A stretch of DNA of 64,000 bases from Epiperipatus broadwayi (taxonomy: Eukaryota; Onychophora; Udeonychophora; Euonychophora; Peripatidae): the NCBI GenBank assembly GCA_028023455.1, contig JAQFVV010006450.1, positions 1,215,501 to 1,279,500 on the forward strand, in the 5' to 3' direction. Shown here in pieces: positions 23,900 to 34,864 of this stretch. Made by a program: the position numbers and the translations under genes. Below the pieces are notes generated by a model. It did no database searches. It was not told where the DNA came from and saw only the letters and a list, made by a program, of their open reading frames with translations. Position 1 is the first letter of the stretch. Each line of letters begins with the position of its first letter.

Positions 23900-24440
23900 T
23901 GATGGAAACGAGCATAAGCGAATAGTCTCTGGGTTCTTGATTTATGTTTCATTTTTAAAGGTTTTTTTTATGCTTATCTTTTAGTAGAAATTGCATTTGT
24001 AATTATTTGGAGAAAGAAACTATTTCTCTTGGTTTAAATTTACTTATTATATGCTCATATCAGTTCAATTTCTATTATTTTGTTATGCTCACATGACCTT
24101 CTAAGCAATTGATCATTAAATTTATTTTTTTATTTTATCTAACCATAATGTTTTTGTACCACAATTTCATTTATCTGAGCCTGTCTCAGTTGTTGTGAAT
24201 TATTGTGCACAAACTGACACTTGGTTTTTGAATATCACATTACCCCCCTCCTTCCCCAAATGAAATAGTTTTTTAAATAGCTCAAAAGACCTCTCTTGAC
24301 AATTCTTAAAGAAACAGTGAATTAATCATAGGATTAACCCTTTTTTTGATATTTCATAAATACTTTGATTAATGTTTTTGTCTAATTAAAAATTGTAAAC
24401 ATAGTAATACATTGAATATTTTTTATTAATCATTCCTTAC
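23900..24440. other. AT-rich non-coding DNA, no gene seen
   Basis: A C-rich word (TTACCCCCCTCC, 24240) stands out but no element could be delimited. Confidence 0.45.
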
Positions 24441-25330
24441 ATAAGAGATGATTCACTTAATGGATAATGTTTCTGTAGTATATTTTTACTGCATCACTCT
24501 CACAGAGGGTAGGAACTGTTTTCTATCTGATTTTAACACCTTGTGAAGGGGTGTAAATGACCAAAAACATGTGAATAAGATAAAATGTCTATTTCATGCT
24601 AAACCAGCACTCATCAGTTGCCCAGATCACAATCTCTTACACATATCTCTATCATTGTTCAGTATATATATATAACCAATTACTACAGTTTAATTGATTA
24701 CTGCCTCACAACTTTGACACAAACAACTTGATGGAATTATTAAAATAATTTTTATAAGTCATTCATCAGACTAGAAATTATCCACTTAATGAATAATATT
24801 TTTGTAGTGTAATTTTCATTACACCACTCTCATGTAAGGTAGAGACTTGTTGCTATTCATTTTTAACACTTTATGGTTCAGCGTAAAATATGCATCTTGG
24901 GAATCATATATCTTTGGTCATATGTTTATGTGTACTGAACAATGATAAAGATATGCATAAGAGATTATGATCTGGACCAATTAATGAGTGCTACTCCAAC
25001 ATGAAATGTGCTTCCTTCTTGGGGATTATTCATCTTTTTCACGTCTTTGGTCATATATTTATGATTACACCCCTCAACAAGATTTTAAAAGTGGATCCTA
25101 TCTTGCTTGAGAGTTGTGTAGTGAAAATGACATTCCAGAAATATTATTCATTAAGTGAATAATCTCTAGTCTAATAAATGACTAATAAAAATTAATATAC
25201 TTCCATCAAATGGTTTGTGTCAGTGTTGTGAGGGCAGTAAGTTTGACTTCAATTAAATTGTAGTAACTGGTTATCTATATATACTGAACAATGATAAAGA
25301 TATGTGTAAGAGATTGTGATCTGAGCAAAT
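24440..25330. repeat. Complex array of inverted repeats (FB4)
   Basis: Two block types alternate in orientation. Block A (CACTTAATGAATAAT, then TTGTAGTGTAAT and ACACCACTCTCA) appears on the plus strand near 24450 and 24785 and inverted near 25090-25165. Block B (AACCAGCACTCATCAGTTG, then AGATCACAATCTCTTA and ATCATTGTTCAGTATA) appears at about 24600-24670 and inverted at 24935-25010 and 25280-25330. The region could fold into nested hairpins several hundred bases long. A partial single copy of block B lies at 44620-44700. No coding or tRNA-like part was seen. Confidence 0.7.
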
Positions 25331-25639
25331 GCATTTGTTTTTATTGTTATTTGTTTCAAGCATGATATTTTTATTATAAGAATAAATATATATTATCAAG
25401 TGCAGATGTATAATCAGTATTATAGATTCCTGCAATATTTTCAAATAGTAAGAGGATTTGCTTTCATATTTTTAAAAATTGGTATCCAAATTCCTGTGAA
25501 TTTCAATTTGGAACACTTTCTATGTTAAGAGTGATTATATCATCTTAAACAATTATAGCTTTTTTAAAAAAATAATAATAATAATCATACCTTAAGAAAA
25601 TAATTGGTTTTCCTAAATATACCCAAAATAATAAATTTA

Positions 25640-25765
25640 AATGTTCTATTGCTCAGAAGTTTACATGAAATTTGAACAGAAATGACAGAATTGAGCTGTG
25701 ATCCATGGGCCTTGAGTTGGAGAGCCTAGTTTTCTACCATGTCCATGAAAAGCAAAAATAATAAG
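25640..25765 (+). repeat. Interspersed repeat family S4, copy 1
   Basis: TTGCTCAGAAGTTTACATGAA, then GAGCTGTGATCCATGGGCC and TGAGTT. The same order of words occurs at 51900-52030 and 57175-57315. The part around TGAGTTGGAGAGCCTAG may be a degraded tRNA-like head in reverse. Confidence 0.45.
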
Positions 25766-26740
25766 TGATATGCTGTCAATAACTCAATGAGAAAAAAAAC
25801 CAATGTTATTATTTGTCAATCAAACATTATAGCTATCCAATAGAATAATGAGCAAAAACTTTGCAGAGAAAGCTGCTAGGTAAAACCCAGAATGTAATCT
25901 TAGAAGCAAATAAACAGTTATGATTGGTTGACAAGTATTATATTGGTTGTTTCATCTAGTGAGATAATAACTCTGCACCATCACTTAAATATGTTCAGTG
26001 TGTATGAACTCAATAGAATATTGAAGAATTCAAGAGATCAAAGCTTAAAATTTCACTTGTATTGTTCAAATGTCATACGACCTCCTGAATAACTCAAGTA
26101 ACCACTTGAATATTTGCATCATTTGGGTGTTTTTTTAATCCAATGTAAAGCTTTCTGTCAGGTCGAGTAATTTGAGAAAACAAGTACTTGAATTTATTTT
26201 AATATACTAATCATCATTAGTAACAATTTGTCACTATATGCCAGTTTCATTATTCTAATATATCTCGAATTTAAAGTTATATATTTTATTAATAGTTACA
26301 AATTTAGATACTTTTTAAAAAAAAATAAAATGTTAAAACTTCTAACTTCAACCACATTAACAAAATTTTTATTTTCATTTATTTTAATGAGATGACAAAT
26401 CATTAAAAATTTAAAAATAAAAAGAACAATTCTCAGTAGTTAAAAATTATAAAAATACTTACAATTAATTTTAATTTAACTTGGAAAATATTTATATAGT
26501 TGTTAGTCCAAATGTAACAAGTCTTTTTTTTTTAATTTTTTGTATAATAAATATCTTTTGTAATTCATTTTAATTTCTTTGCAAACAAATTTGTAAGAAA
26601 AAGATAAAACAGAAAAATTATAAAAGAATAATGATTTCAGATTACCTTTGTAGCCGCCGAATATCAAAATTTTATTCTCATTAGCATTTCATTGATTTTT
26701 TTTTGTAAGTTTTTGAGTTCAGAGCCTTTTTCGATTCTTG
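25766..26740. other. AT-rich non-coding DNA, no gene seen
   Basis: A/T runs only. Confidence 0.5.
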
Positions 26741-26744
26741 AAAC

Positions 26745-27115
26745 TCTTATTATTTGAGAAGTCCTTTAGATATTCAATCATAATTCAATCGAGCCAATCA
26801 TTCAATATTGGTTGATAAATGAGTAGAGTTAAAAATATTTAAAATAGCCCACTGCAAGATGTAATAAACATTTTTTCTAGGCAGGGAATATTTAAACAGT
26901 TTTCCATTCTTGTTTTATCTTTTAGCTAAGAATAACTAAATGCCCATTTGCTGATCAATAATGGATGGTTAAACTAGGTTAGTTTATCAGCTAGTTGCTT
27001 AAAAAAGTCTTAACCTTGATTGAGGTCTGCAAAAATATTTAAAATTTTTCTTGGCCTAGATTCAAATTCAGGTGATAGTCATGACAGATGGGGCACTCAC
27101 TTTCTTTTGCCACTT
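26745..27115. repeat. Inverted pair of S2 SINE-like copies
   Basis: The plus-strand S2 core at 26745-26830 (GAGCCAATCATTCAATATTGG, TTGATAAATGAG) faces a minus-strand S2 copy at 26900-27115 (core near 26950-26985; tRNA-like GATTCAAATTC near 27060). This is another inverted pairing of related repeats. Confidence 0.5.
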
Positions 27116-27129
27116 GTTGTAAGCTTTAG

Positions 27130-27475
27130 AAATCAATGATAGTTGCTAGATGGCAGTGCTTGATAAATCATTATCCTGTGTCTTCCTATCCAAAATTCTC
27201 AGACTACTTTCAAGCTTATGGATCTCATCAGTGGAGGCTTTCAGGATCACTGTTCCAAAATCCAAAGCTCCTCATGCTTTTAAATTAAATAGTAGGAGCT
27301 GGAAGGGAAATGCATTATATCCTAAGATCCAGCTGAACTGGACCCGGATCCAAAACTCCTTATTGATGAAAGCCATGAGTTTGAAACTAGTGTGGAAATT
27401 TTCGATAGGAAAGCAAAGAATATGGATTTTTAAGCCCTATCACCTGGAAAATATCATTGTTTTCTAAAGTTTACA
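27130..27475. repeat. Diverged FB1-family foldback copy
   Basis: Contains FB1 interior words on both strands: CCAAAATTCTCAGACTAC with CCAAAGCTCCTCA on the left, and CCTAAGATCCAGCTGAACTG with GAAACTAGTGTGG on the right. The 105-codon plus-strand ORF covering it is an artefact of this repeat. Confidence 0.5.
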
Positions 27476-27806
27476 GTAGATGTCAAAAAGATGGGGAAAT
27501 GTGCTACTAAAACACAATATATAAGCTGAAAACATGATAATTTTTTGGTTTATACTATTGTAAGTAAATAATTTTTTTCCTCTTTGAAATTGCCTATATT
27601 GTAAGAAACAATTATTCAATCAATTTTATAACTCACAATATTATTTGGTATAAGAATAATCTAATAGGGCAATAATTTTTTTAATTATTGTCACCTAGCT
27701 CTAAATATCTGATTCTAAAATATATGATGTGTCAATGAAAAATCAATAACATATTATCACCAATGAGATCAAAATTGATGGTAGCCTATAACATTTGTGT
27801 ATTATC

Positions 27807-28710
27807 CAAACTTCTTCAATTTGCATACTAACTCAATATTTATAAGTAAATAAATCAATTATTTTATATAGCGCAATGTTTTTATAAACTGTAATAGTTA
27901 AACAGCATTAAGCTGCTGCACATGCTCTTTGCAGATTTTAACTATAAATGAATGAATACAAACACTTCAAACACATGATAAAGTCTTTGGGAAAAGATAG
28001 AATGGCCATCTATCTTTTCGAACCCAAACTCTTTTGTATTGGGCAAATCTTAAGTATCTGAAAGTGAAAGCGTGAAGATATTAAATAATCACTTTAAATT
28101 ACTTTTACATGCTTGAATGAATGACGCTGGTGAAAATTACAAGAATTTACGATACGTCATTCTTATTTGAAAATAAATGTATGTAAATAAATCAATTATT
28201 TTATATAGTGCGATGTTTTTATAAACTGTAATAGTTAAACAGCATTAAGCTGTTGCACATGCGCTTTGCAGATTTTAACTATAAATGACTGAATACTAAC
28301 ACAGTGTTAGTATTCAGTCATTTATAGTTAAAATTTGCAAAGCGCATGTGCAACAGCTATTTATAAGTATGTTTTTACAAAATAATTTGTCATTATTCTT
28401 TATTTCTCTAAGAGATCTGGGTATAGGCATACTTGATAGACTTAAAAATAATAGGCACACATGCTCCATGTGAATTTTTATTAGCATCTTATATGAAGTC
28501 ATATTTATAGTCAAAATTCCAGAATATACTTAGTTGTATTCTTAGATCTTTCATTAAGCACATCCACATTTCTTCAATTTGCATACTAACTTAATATTTA
28601 TAGGTATGTTATTACAAAATAATTTGTCATTATTCTTTATTTCTCTAAGAGATCTGGGTATAGAGATATTTGATAGACTTTAAAATAATATGCATACTCT
28701 CTCTATATAT
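27807..28710. repeat. Segmental direct repeats
   Basis: A block running from TAAATAAATCAATTATTTTA to TTTTAACTATAAATGA occurs at 27845-27957 and again at 28182-28290. A second block (ACAAAATAATTTGTCATTATT through GAGATCTGGGTATAG) occurs at 28377-28428 and 28614-28664. TTGCATACTAACT with AATATTTATA occurs at 27821 and 28579. The region is a local duplication patchwork containing a strong hairpin. Confidence 0.8.
28248..28358. repeat. Near-perfect hairpin, 55-bp arms
   Basis: Positions 28248-28302 and 28304-28358 are reverse complements with one mismatch and a single-base centre. The arms run from AGCTGTTGCACATGCGC inward to CTAACAC. Such a tight palindrome is unstable in most replication systems, so it is probably young. 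Confidence 0.9.
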
Positions 28711-29384
28711 AATATTTAAATATATGAATTTATCAGCATGCTATATATGAAGTCATAAAATTTTCATATATGAATTTATAGGCAAAGGTTCCAAAATATG
28801 CTCAGTTGCACCCTCATATGTTTTATTAAACACATTCCTTGCATATACAACCAAACTTACTTCTTTTTTATCTTCTATTTTTTGACATAATACTTTTCAC
28901 AAATGTTATTAATTCATAGATGATAAATCTCACAGAACACTATCTGAAAACATGCCATTCATTTGTATTAGAGGGTTATGTGAGAAATTAGAACACTCAT
29001 AAATATGTATACTGTATTGTAAAGAAATACACACTTTATTATCAATTAATAGAAAAATAGTGCAGTTGACTTAAAAAGATTAACTATATTTGCAATTAAT
29101 TCATCTAAATATCATTTACCATTTATTAAAGTTTTTTCTCAATGATTAGTTACTACATTAAAGAAGTATGTGAATCTTATGAGGATAATCAAAATTATCT
29201 GGAGACAATAATTCACATTTTAAAGTCTGGTTTACAATATTTGAATATTAAAATTAGAGTTTTTCATCTTAACATATTACATGTAGGCAATTGTATGTAT
29301 CTTCAATTCTTTTTCAATTAAGTAAATAAATAATAAAATAATATGACCAAGTAATATAAAACAACAACAAACTATATATACTAT

Positions 29385-29585
29385 CACCGAGTACAAACCA
29401 ACGTAATTAATGGATGCAAGAAGGTTTGTGCATAAAATCCCTATCTAGTGTCTACTCGTCCAATGTCCCCAAACTAGTTTCTAGTGTATGACTCTCACCA
29501 GTGAGGAACTTTGGATTTGAAAACACTTCACCTAGATCTTAGGGTCTAAAATAACATTCTAGCAACCATTTTTTATCTTATTAGT
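29385..29585 (+). repeat. FB1-family copy, one arm plus centre
   Basis: Shows the FB1 body in order: ACTATCACCGAGTACAAACCA, TTAATGGATGCAAGAAGG, TTTGTGCATAAAATCCC, CCCCAAACTAGTTTCT, then the centre GTGAGGAACTTTGG and CCTAGATCTTAGGGTC. The second arm is missing. Confidence 0.75.
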
Positions 29586-29752
29586 TAACTATAAATCTAC
29601 AAGTCCAAAGTGAAAACTCAGTAATATTTTCAATCCAGGCTCATTTGCTTGTATTATCATGCAGATCTGACCCCAGTTCAGTGTTTATATATTTTGGTCT
29701 CTTTGGTTTTTTAATAACAATAGCCACCACAATTCCATGGGCAGGATTGATA

Positions 29753-29939
29753 TTAAACCACTAAACATCATATGATCACCAGGTCCTGTGCTTATACAAA
29801 CTGTTAAAATAGTAGCAAACTAACCATACAGTAGTGTCACCCAGTGCAAGCTATAATAATCAATGGATGCAAGAAGTTTTATACAAAAAATCCCTATTTA
29901 ATGTCTACTCATGTAATCATGTGATTTTTAATGGTTTTG
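29753..29939. repeat. FB1-family copy with heads at both ends
   Basis: Starts with the head AAACCACTAAACATCATATGA, runs through the arm (ACAGTAGTGTCACCCAGTGC, CAATGGATGCAAGAAG, ATCCCTAT), and ends with an inverted head-like TAATCATGTGATTTTTAATGG. This is the only copy in which the outer head seems present at both ends. Confidence 0.65.
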
Positions 29940-29944
29940 GACAT

Positions 29945-30770
29945 AGTATCATCATTGACAATTGGTCATTAATTGTCATCTCTTAACCCATTTATTATAG
30001 CATTTCAATTTTTGAGGTACTAAACTTTGATAAGCTCATTATGGTATTAAAGTACAGTGAGAAGATAATTGCAAATATTATTTGGGGAAATAAATTATCT
30101 GTTTCGATTTTTAAAAAAAAAGAAGAAGAAGACCCCTAATTAAAAATAATCAGGGGTAAATTTTATTCATATATTTAATAATTTTATTAAAGATATGAAT
30201 AAAATTCCTCCATGTCATCACAGTCTCATTAGATGACAGTTGGATTTTCATATTACTATAGATAATTGAAAAATAATGATGAAAAATTCTACCTGTATAA
30301 ATTTAAATAATCTTCATAAACAAATATAAGTCTTTTAAGTTTTTGTGGCAACTATATTTTATTAAATTGAAAATAAACTTAAAGAAAAATCACAGGTTTG
30401 AAATTACCTGCAAAGTAATATGACTAATTGATGCGAACATCATGTTTTATTTTTTGATAGTCCAATTTCTATATTTAATTTTTGATTTTGTTTTTACAGA
30501 AAATAATAATATAGTAACCTTAATGCTAACATTTAAAAAGATTTGCTGCAGTTAAGTTTTTAAAAAAGTCTAATCCAAATGCAAAATCCTACAGAATTTT
30601 ATGGAAATGAAGTAGGCAAAGAAATTAATAAACTGATCTACTTCTAAACAAAAAAATATAGTAAGAAAAGTATTCATTAAATGTTTATTGTTTTGTTAAC
30701 TAAAATATAAAAATATTTTAACTTTTGCATTTTATAGTTTTCTAACTTCACATAGTGGCAGTTAGAATTC
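29945..30770. other. AT-rich non-coding DNA, no gene seen
   Basis: No element recognised. Confidence 0.45.
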
Positions 30771-30785
30771 TTAATTCAGCATTTT

Positions 30786-30880
30786 TCCCCCATATGTCAA
30801 AGCGTTGACCAGGAAGTGAACTCGGGCCAACTGCTTGGAAGGCAACTATGCTAACCACTAGGCCACCAACGCTTGACTAG
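30786..30880 (-). mobile_element. Short tRNA-Gly-headed SINE, copy 2
   Basis: On the minus strand it starts GTCAAGCGTTGG, carries a whole tRNA-Gly(TCC)-like cloverleaf (30802-30872) and ends with the tail GACATATGGGGGAAAA. The 11-bp TTCAGCATTTT flanks it at 30775-30785 and 30881-30891. It shares its start (GTNAAGCGTTG) and tail (GACATATRG) with the SINE at 3571-3680, which defines a family of about 95-110 bp. Confidence 0.85.
30802..30872 (-). tRNA. tRNA-Gly(TCC)-like head of the SINE, probably not functional
   Basis: Seventy-one bases fold as tRNA-Gly: acceptor GCGTTGG with TCAACGC, anticodon arm GTTGC-CTTCCAA-GCAGT with anticodon TCC. The T arm is damaged: one stem mismatch, and the loop reads TTCACTT, so the conserved A58 is lost. 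The internal B promoter box is therefore weakened. Target duplications show it arrived as a retroposon and not as a resident tRNA gene. Confidence 0.7.
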
Positions 30881-30894
30881 TTCAGCATTTTATT

Positions 30895-32360
30895 TTAATA
30901 TTAAAACTTTTATTCAATATTATGAATCAACAAATTGGGTATTATTTAATATAAATTTACAAATGAAAAAAAATTCTAAAAACTCATATTTGAACTTCCT
31001 AAATATAAAAATAAATAATAATGTTAAATATATAACAGGAACATTTTTTTATTAGTTTTTATTATAGTACTGTTGAAAAAATAAGTTAATGAAATCTTTG
31101 TTGAATGAATTCCATTTTTTAAATGTAAAGAAATAATTATAAAGTCATCATAAAACTATGAATTTCTGTTTTAAAATTTAAAATTGCATTTATATTTATT
31201 AAATTATTACAAAAATTCAGTCTGACAGAGCAATTGTCATAGATACCTTTTTATGGTTATATCAATTGTGTTGCTTCCTGTGGCAAAATACAAGTGCTAT
31301 GATTCTGACCATCAGTATTGAAAGCATGCTCAACAAATTATAACAATAATAAAAACACTATCTTTTTTGGTTACATGTTCAAAACATTTAAACATATAAA
31401 TTTCAAATTTATTATATTTTTGAAAGTAAAACATACTTTAAAAAATTTTTAAGTGATAAACATGGATATATTTTTTTTTTAATATTTGTTATAGAAATAT
31501 TTTGTAAAAATAATTATAAATATTTAAATAAAATATGAAATTATGCAATTTCTCTTACTCATTAGTGGAAGCAATGAAAGGGGAGTTTACAAATGTTTAT
31601 ATGCTTAATATCAAAGAATCTATCGATTATGGATCTTTAAGCTTTTCTATGCTCATTTGAAGTTTTATTCTGTGAACTACTGACATCTTCAGATTTTTTA
31701 AAACTAATAAATAAATATTTACTTTATTTCTAAGTTTTATTGTCAAAAGCAAAATAGCATTGAAAATAGCCATAAAAGATTGGTTTAAAGCTGATGCGTA
31801 GCAGCATTGTCACAATACTTTATGAAGCATCAATTATAAAATCACAAGTTAATAAGGTTGAGGGAAAACAGTTAATTGAAGTTTGTTTTTTGTTTGTTTG
31901 TTTGTTATATATATTGATTCCGAACTGATATAAAATTTAGCGTACATTTTAAAGATATTTATATTGTTATTAAATATATATTTAATAAATTTGACTGTAG
32001 AAATATTTGTACATGGTCATTTAAAATTACAGACATTCATATTTAATATTTATTTAAAGTTTAACAATGTATGAGTGATTTAAAATTGCAAAGATTTATA
32101 ATTAGGATGAGATGTATATTGATGAATTATAACAATAAAAAAAAAGTTTATGCTTTTAAATGGAAGTTTATTGCCTCTGGTAAAAATAGTTGAGTCCAAA
32201 ATCATTATGAAAGGAATTTTTATTGATTTTGAATGTCTATATCTTTTACAGAAATAGCTATAATAGTCTTCTAATTAATTCATTTAATGTTTTTAAAAAA
32301 ATATCAGAGATATAAAGGGCACAATCTTAACCTGACTTTTTAAACAAGAGAAATTTTGGG
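30895..32360. other. AT-rich non-coding DNA, no gene seen
   Basis: Only homopolymers and a short (TTTG)n at about 31885-31902. Confidence 0.5.
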
Positions 32361-32553
32361 ATTATATGTATATTAGGGGTGTACCCTCCCCCCTCCAATA
32401 TCTGGTGGGTGGTTACATTGTAGTACATGCTTCACACACTATATGCCCCTTTTAGGGAGTTCCCTGCCATAATCTGCCAACCATCATCATCAAGAGAAGT
32501 CATGGTATGGAATAGTAAATGTTTTTAAGTGTCATTGATTTTTATAAAAGGTG

Positions 32554-32848
32554 AAAAATTGGAATGTGAAAATCTGTTTTCTAATAGGAAAATTAACATA
32601 GAAAACAGTTATAATGCTTGAAACTGCTTATAAACAAGCTGCTCTGAGGAAAACACTAGTTTATGAGTGGTTTAATGGAAGTGTCAAATTCACCATATCT
32701 CAAAAAGTGTGATACATGAAGTCCAATGTCAAGATGATACTGATTTTTTTTATGCAAACAGAATTGTTTACTCAGAATTCATTTGGAATGATTAGGCATT
32801 TTATCTATAAGTTCTGAAACATTTACATGATGTAGTAATTTTTTAAAT
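32554..32848 (+). pseudogene. Mariner transposase, N-terminal and central remains
   Basis: The first block reads KNWNVKICFLIGKLT, a stop, KTVIMLETAYKQAALRKTLV and YEWFNGSVKF. This is the N-terminal helix-turn-helix (HTH_48) of mariner transposases. After an internal deletion the text resumes with SNVKMILIFF (about 32719) and FYL, a stop and LKHLHDVV, which lie after the first catalytic Asp in the family. The region holding that Asp is deleted. Two stops and a frameshift are visible. Confidence 0.8.
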
Positions 32849-32900
32849 TTCACTTTACGCAAAAAAGTGAAGCTTAGTATTATTAGAAAAATAATTATAC

Positions 32901-32943
32901 GGCTTAGCGCTTTCGGAGAACTTAGGTCTCCATATTTATAGCC
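32901..32943 (-). ncRNA. Hammerhead-ribozyme-like motif of PLE copy B, degenerate
   Basis: On the minus strand: GGCU, AUAAAUAU, GGAG with loop ACCUAAGUU and CUCC, GAAA, GCGCUA, AGCC. The outer GGCU/AGCC pair forms stem I, GGAG/CUCC stem II, GAAA is the conserved core, and GCGC a short stem III followed by UA. The CUGANGA half of the core is replaced by an AUAAAUA-type sequence, so self-cleavage is unlikely in this copy. Confidence 0.55.
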
Positions 32944-33062
32944 TATCTTGGGAGTTTCGTCTTACATTGAGATTTTAAATGAAGCTTGGCAGTAATTTGT
33001 GCAAAATTTATTCAAAGTTTTCTTTCATAACCATTTCTGGAGATTGCAAAACATGATTCTTT

Positions 33063-33542
33063 TCAGTTTATTGCATAGTTGTCATTTGCAATAAAGCGTG
33101 CCTCCTTTATTTTTCGTTTTGTATCATCATGCTCAATGCACAGTGCCCTTTCCAAAATGGGTTTGAACACATGGCCTGTTGCTTTTTGGTGCTCAAAGAA
33201 TATGGATTTGTTTTCAGTAATGCTTAGAGCTCTCTTATATAAATAGTGATATTGAGATATTCTGGTAGTGATGTTGGCACAGGTTTCTCCATAATATGCT
33301 GCTTTACATCCATTGTTTGGACATGAAATTTTGTAAACTGCTTGAGCTATTTGATCAGAGGGTATTTTGTCTTTGGTATTGTTTATCAGTCTGTTTGTTG
33401 AAGGTGTTGCGTGGAATCCTAACTTGAAGGACTCAGCAAATATTTTATAATATTTCCTAGTAATTGATGGTATGTAAGGTAGCAGCATTCTTGGTTTATT
33501 GTTTCTAGCTATGTCAGTTTGTAACTTAGTTTGATGAAACAT
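33063..33542 (-). CDS. PLE GIY-YIG endonuclease fragment (copy B)
   Basis: A 159-codon open frame. After the linker words PRMLLPYIPSITRKY and NRLINNTKDKIP comes the endonuclease: AVYKISCPNNGC, AAYYGET, ITTRISQYHY, FFEHQKATGH and KIKEARFI. These give the GIY-like VYKIS, the YIG-like YYGET, the conserved Arg, the Cys pair and His of the PLE-specific insert, and the Glu of KIKEA at the catalytic position. It lacks the reverse transcriptase and its own start context, so it is a remnant even though the endonuclease frame is intact. Confidence 0.85.
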   Translation of the reverse strand: MFHQTKLQTDIARNNKPRMLLPYIPSITRKYYKIFAESFKLGFHATPSTNRLINNTKDKIPSDQIAQAVYKISCPNNGCKAAYYGETCANITTRISQYHYLYKRALSITENKSIFFEHQKATGHVFKPILERALCIEHDDTKRKIKEARFIANDNYAIN

Positions 33543-33545
33543 CCT

Positions 33546-33725
33546 GATTTATTGCAAAGTGGAGAGTAACAATGTGCTCACACACAAAGCCTTGAGTGTG
33601 AAGAAAAAACAATGGAATCATTAAAAGGCATCACTTTGCAAGTGTTTCAGGATTGCTTTGAAAAGTGGAAAATAAGTTTAGTCCAGTGCATTGCCTCAAA
33701 TGGACAGAACTTTGAAGAAGATTCA
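33546..33725 (+). pseudogene. Mariner transposase, C-terminal remains
   Basis: Continues the transposase after the nested PLE: DLLQSGE, a stop, QCAHTQSL (where the family has the HDNA.AHT motif with the second catalytic Asp, here degraded), then LKGITLQVFQDCFEKWKISL and QCIASNGQNFEED, the characteristic mariner C terminus. The stretch containing the third Asp (the PDL motif) is deleted. Confidence 0.85.
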
Positions 33726-33819
33726 ATTTGTAATACTTAAAAGTAAATACACAATTTTTTATTTCAAAATTCTAGTTTTTTTTGGGGGGGAGCAAGGGTA
33801 CTTACCCCTCATATATCTT

Positions 33820-34530
33820 ACAGTGAAATGCTGTATGCTGTATTAATGTATACAACTCCAATTATACCTGTCTAAAAATGTAAGTGAATAAAAATATTGA
33901 AATTTAATAATGTTTATAAATTCATGACTTATATTATAGCAGCTACCATTTTTTTCACCTTGAACCATTTTTATTAAATACAAATTCTCAAATATTACAC
34001 ATTTAATCTTATATGATCTTATTTGTTATTTGCATTTCTTCTGATTATTCTGAAAGCACTCACTTTTTTTTTCTTTACTGTTTTTTTCGTTCAAAAGTTT
34101 GATTTGGTACAATATTTCATATAATAAAATTTTTTCTAAGTGAAAAGGTAAAAGCTCTTTGGAATTTTAAAAAAATTGTAAGTTTTTTAAATAACAAAAT
34201 AAAAGTTACTGATTAACAGTAATAGAAAAAAAAGAACAGGTAAGTTTCTGCAAATGTTGTTGTATTGTACCAGAATGTTTAAAGGTTGAAGAGTTTAATT
34301 GAAATCTGAAATGGATGATTGAAGCTAGAAATATTTTTGAAGCCAATATGGGCAACTTAAGAGGCCATATCTGCCTGTTCCTTTGTTTTCGTGGTGTGGG
34401 GAGGGAGGTTATTGAAGAAAAAAAAGAATATTCCAAAGGATTTAATTGTTATGAAACTAAGTTGTTTTGACATATCAAAGGCATTAGAAGGTCAAAACGT
34501 CTGATATTGCATTGACCATTTTACTGTATA
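33820..34530. other. AT-rich non-coding DNA, no gene seen
   Basis: No supported feature. Confidence 0.45.
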
Positions 34531-34535
34531 CTAAG

Positions 34536-34586
<51 letters not shown>

Positions 34587-34587
34587 T
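34536..34587. repeat. (TTA)n microsatellite
   Basis: About 52 bases of uninterrupted TTA/ATT repeats. Confidence 0.97.
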
Positions 34588-34864
34588 GAATGAATGTGAA
34601 TGACTGAACACACATAGCAATTATACGTGTAAATACACTCTTCCAATTTATTATCAATAACTATTTTATATTATCATGTTAATTTGTATATGATACAATA
34701 CATATCCAAAGTATCTCTTATATTTGTGTGTGGGTACATTGATTATAACTCTTCTTGTACCATTTTACAAAACATTAGATATTCAATTCTTTTCAATGGA
34801 TCTTTTTATATATATTTTTTACATTTATTGTTTTCTTCATACATTGTCTTATCTCAGTAAAAAA

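Larger units (their letters stand above)
32850..33545 (-). mobile_element. Penelope-like element (copy B) nested in mariner
   Basis: 5'-truncated PLE on the minus strand. It contains the end of the linker, a complete-looking GIY-YIG endonuclease ORF (33063-33542) and a downstream hammerhead-like motif (32901-32943). It lies between the transposase words LKHLHDVV and DLLQSGE, which are near neighbours in an intact mariner, so the PLE landed inside the transposon. No clear target duplication was found. Confidence 0.8.
32369..33815 (+). mobile_element. Dead mariner/Tc1-type transposon, split by a nested PLE
   Basis: Terminal inverted repeats are readable: left TATATTAGGGGTGTACCCTC near 32369-32388 and right, inverted, TATATGAGGGGTAAGTACCC near 33796-33815. 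Both continue into C-rich runs. TA-rich flanks fit the TA target preference of the superfamily. Inside, a transposase relic reads on the plus strand in two blocks, 32554-32848 and 33546-33725, separated by a minus-strand Penelope-like element. Without the insert the element would be about 750 bp, so it also lost part of its transposase by deletion. Confidence 0.8.

Noticed and set aside
24440-25330. CRISPR-like array
   Set aside because: Blocks are long, unequal and inverted relative to each other, with no regular spacers; the DNA is eukaryotic.
27150-27467. 105-codon plus-strand ORF
   Set aside because: It lies entirely within a diverged FB1 foldback; the peptide has no family features.
30802-30872. 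Functional tRNA-Gly(TCC) gene
   Set aside because: The T arm is damaged (stem mismatch, lost A58), the tail matches a SINE, and an 11-bp target duplication flanks it.
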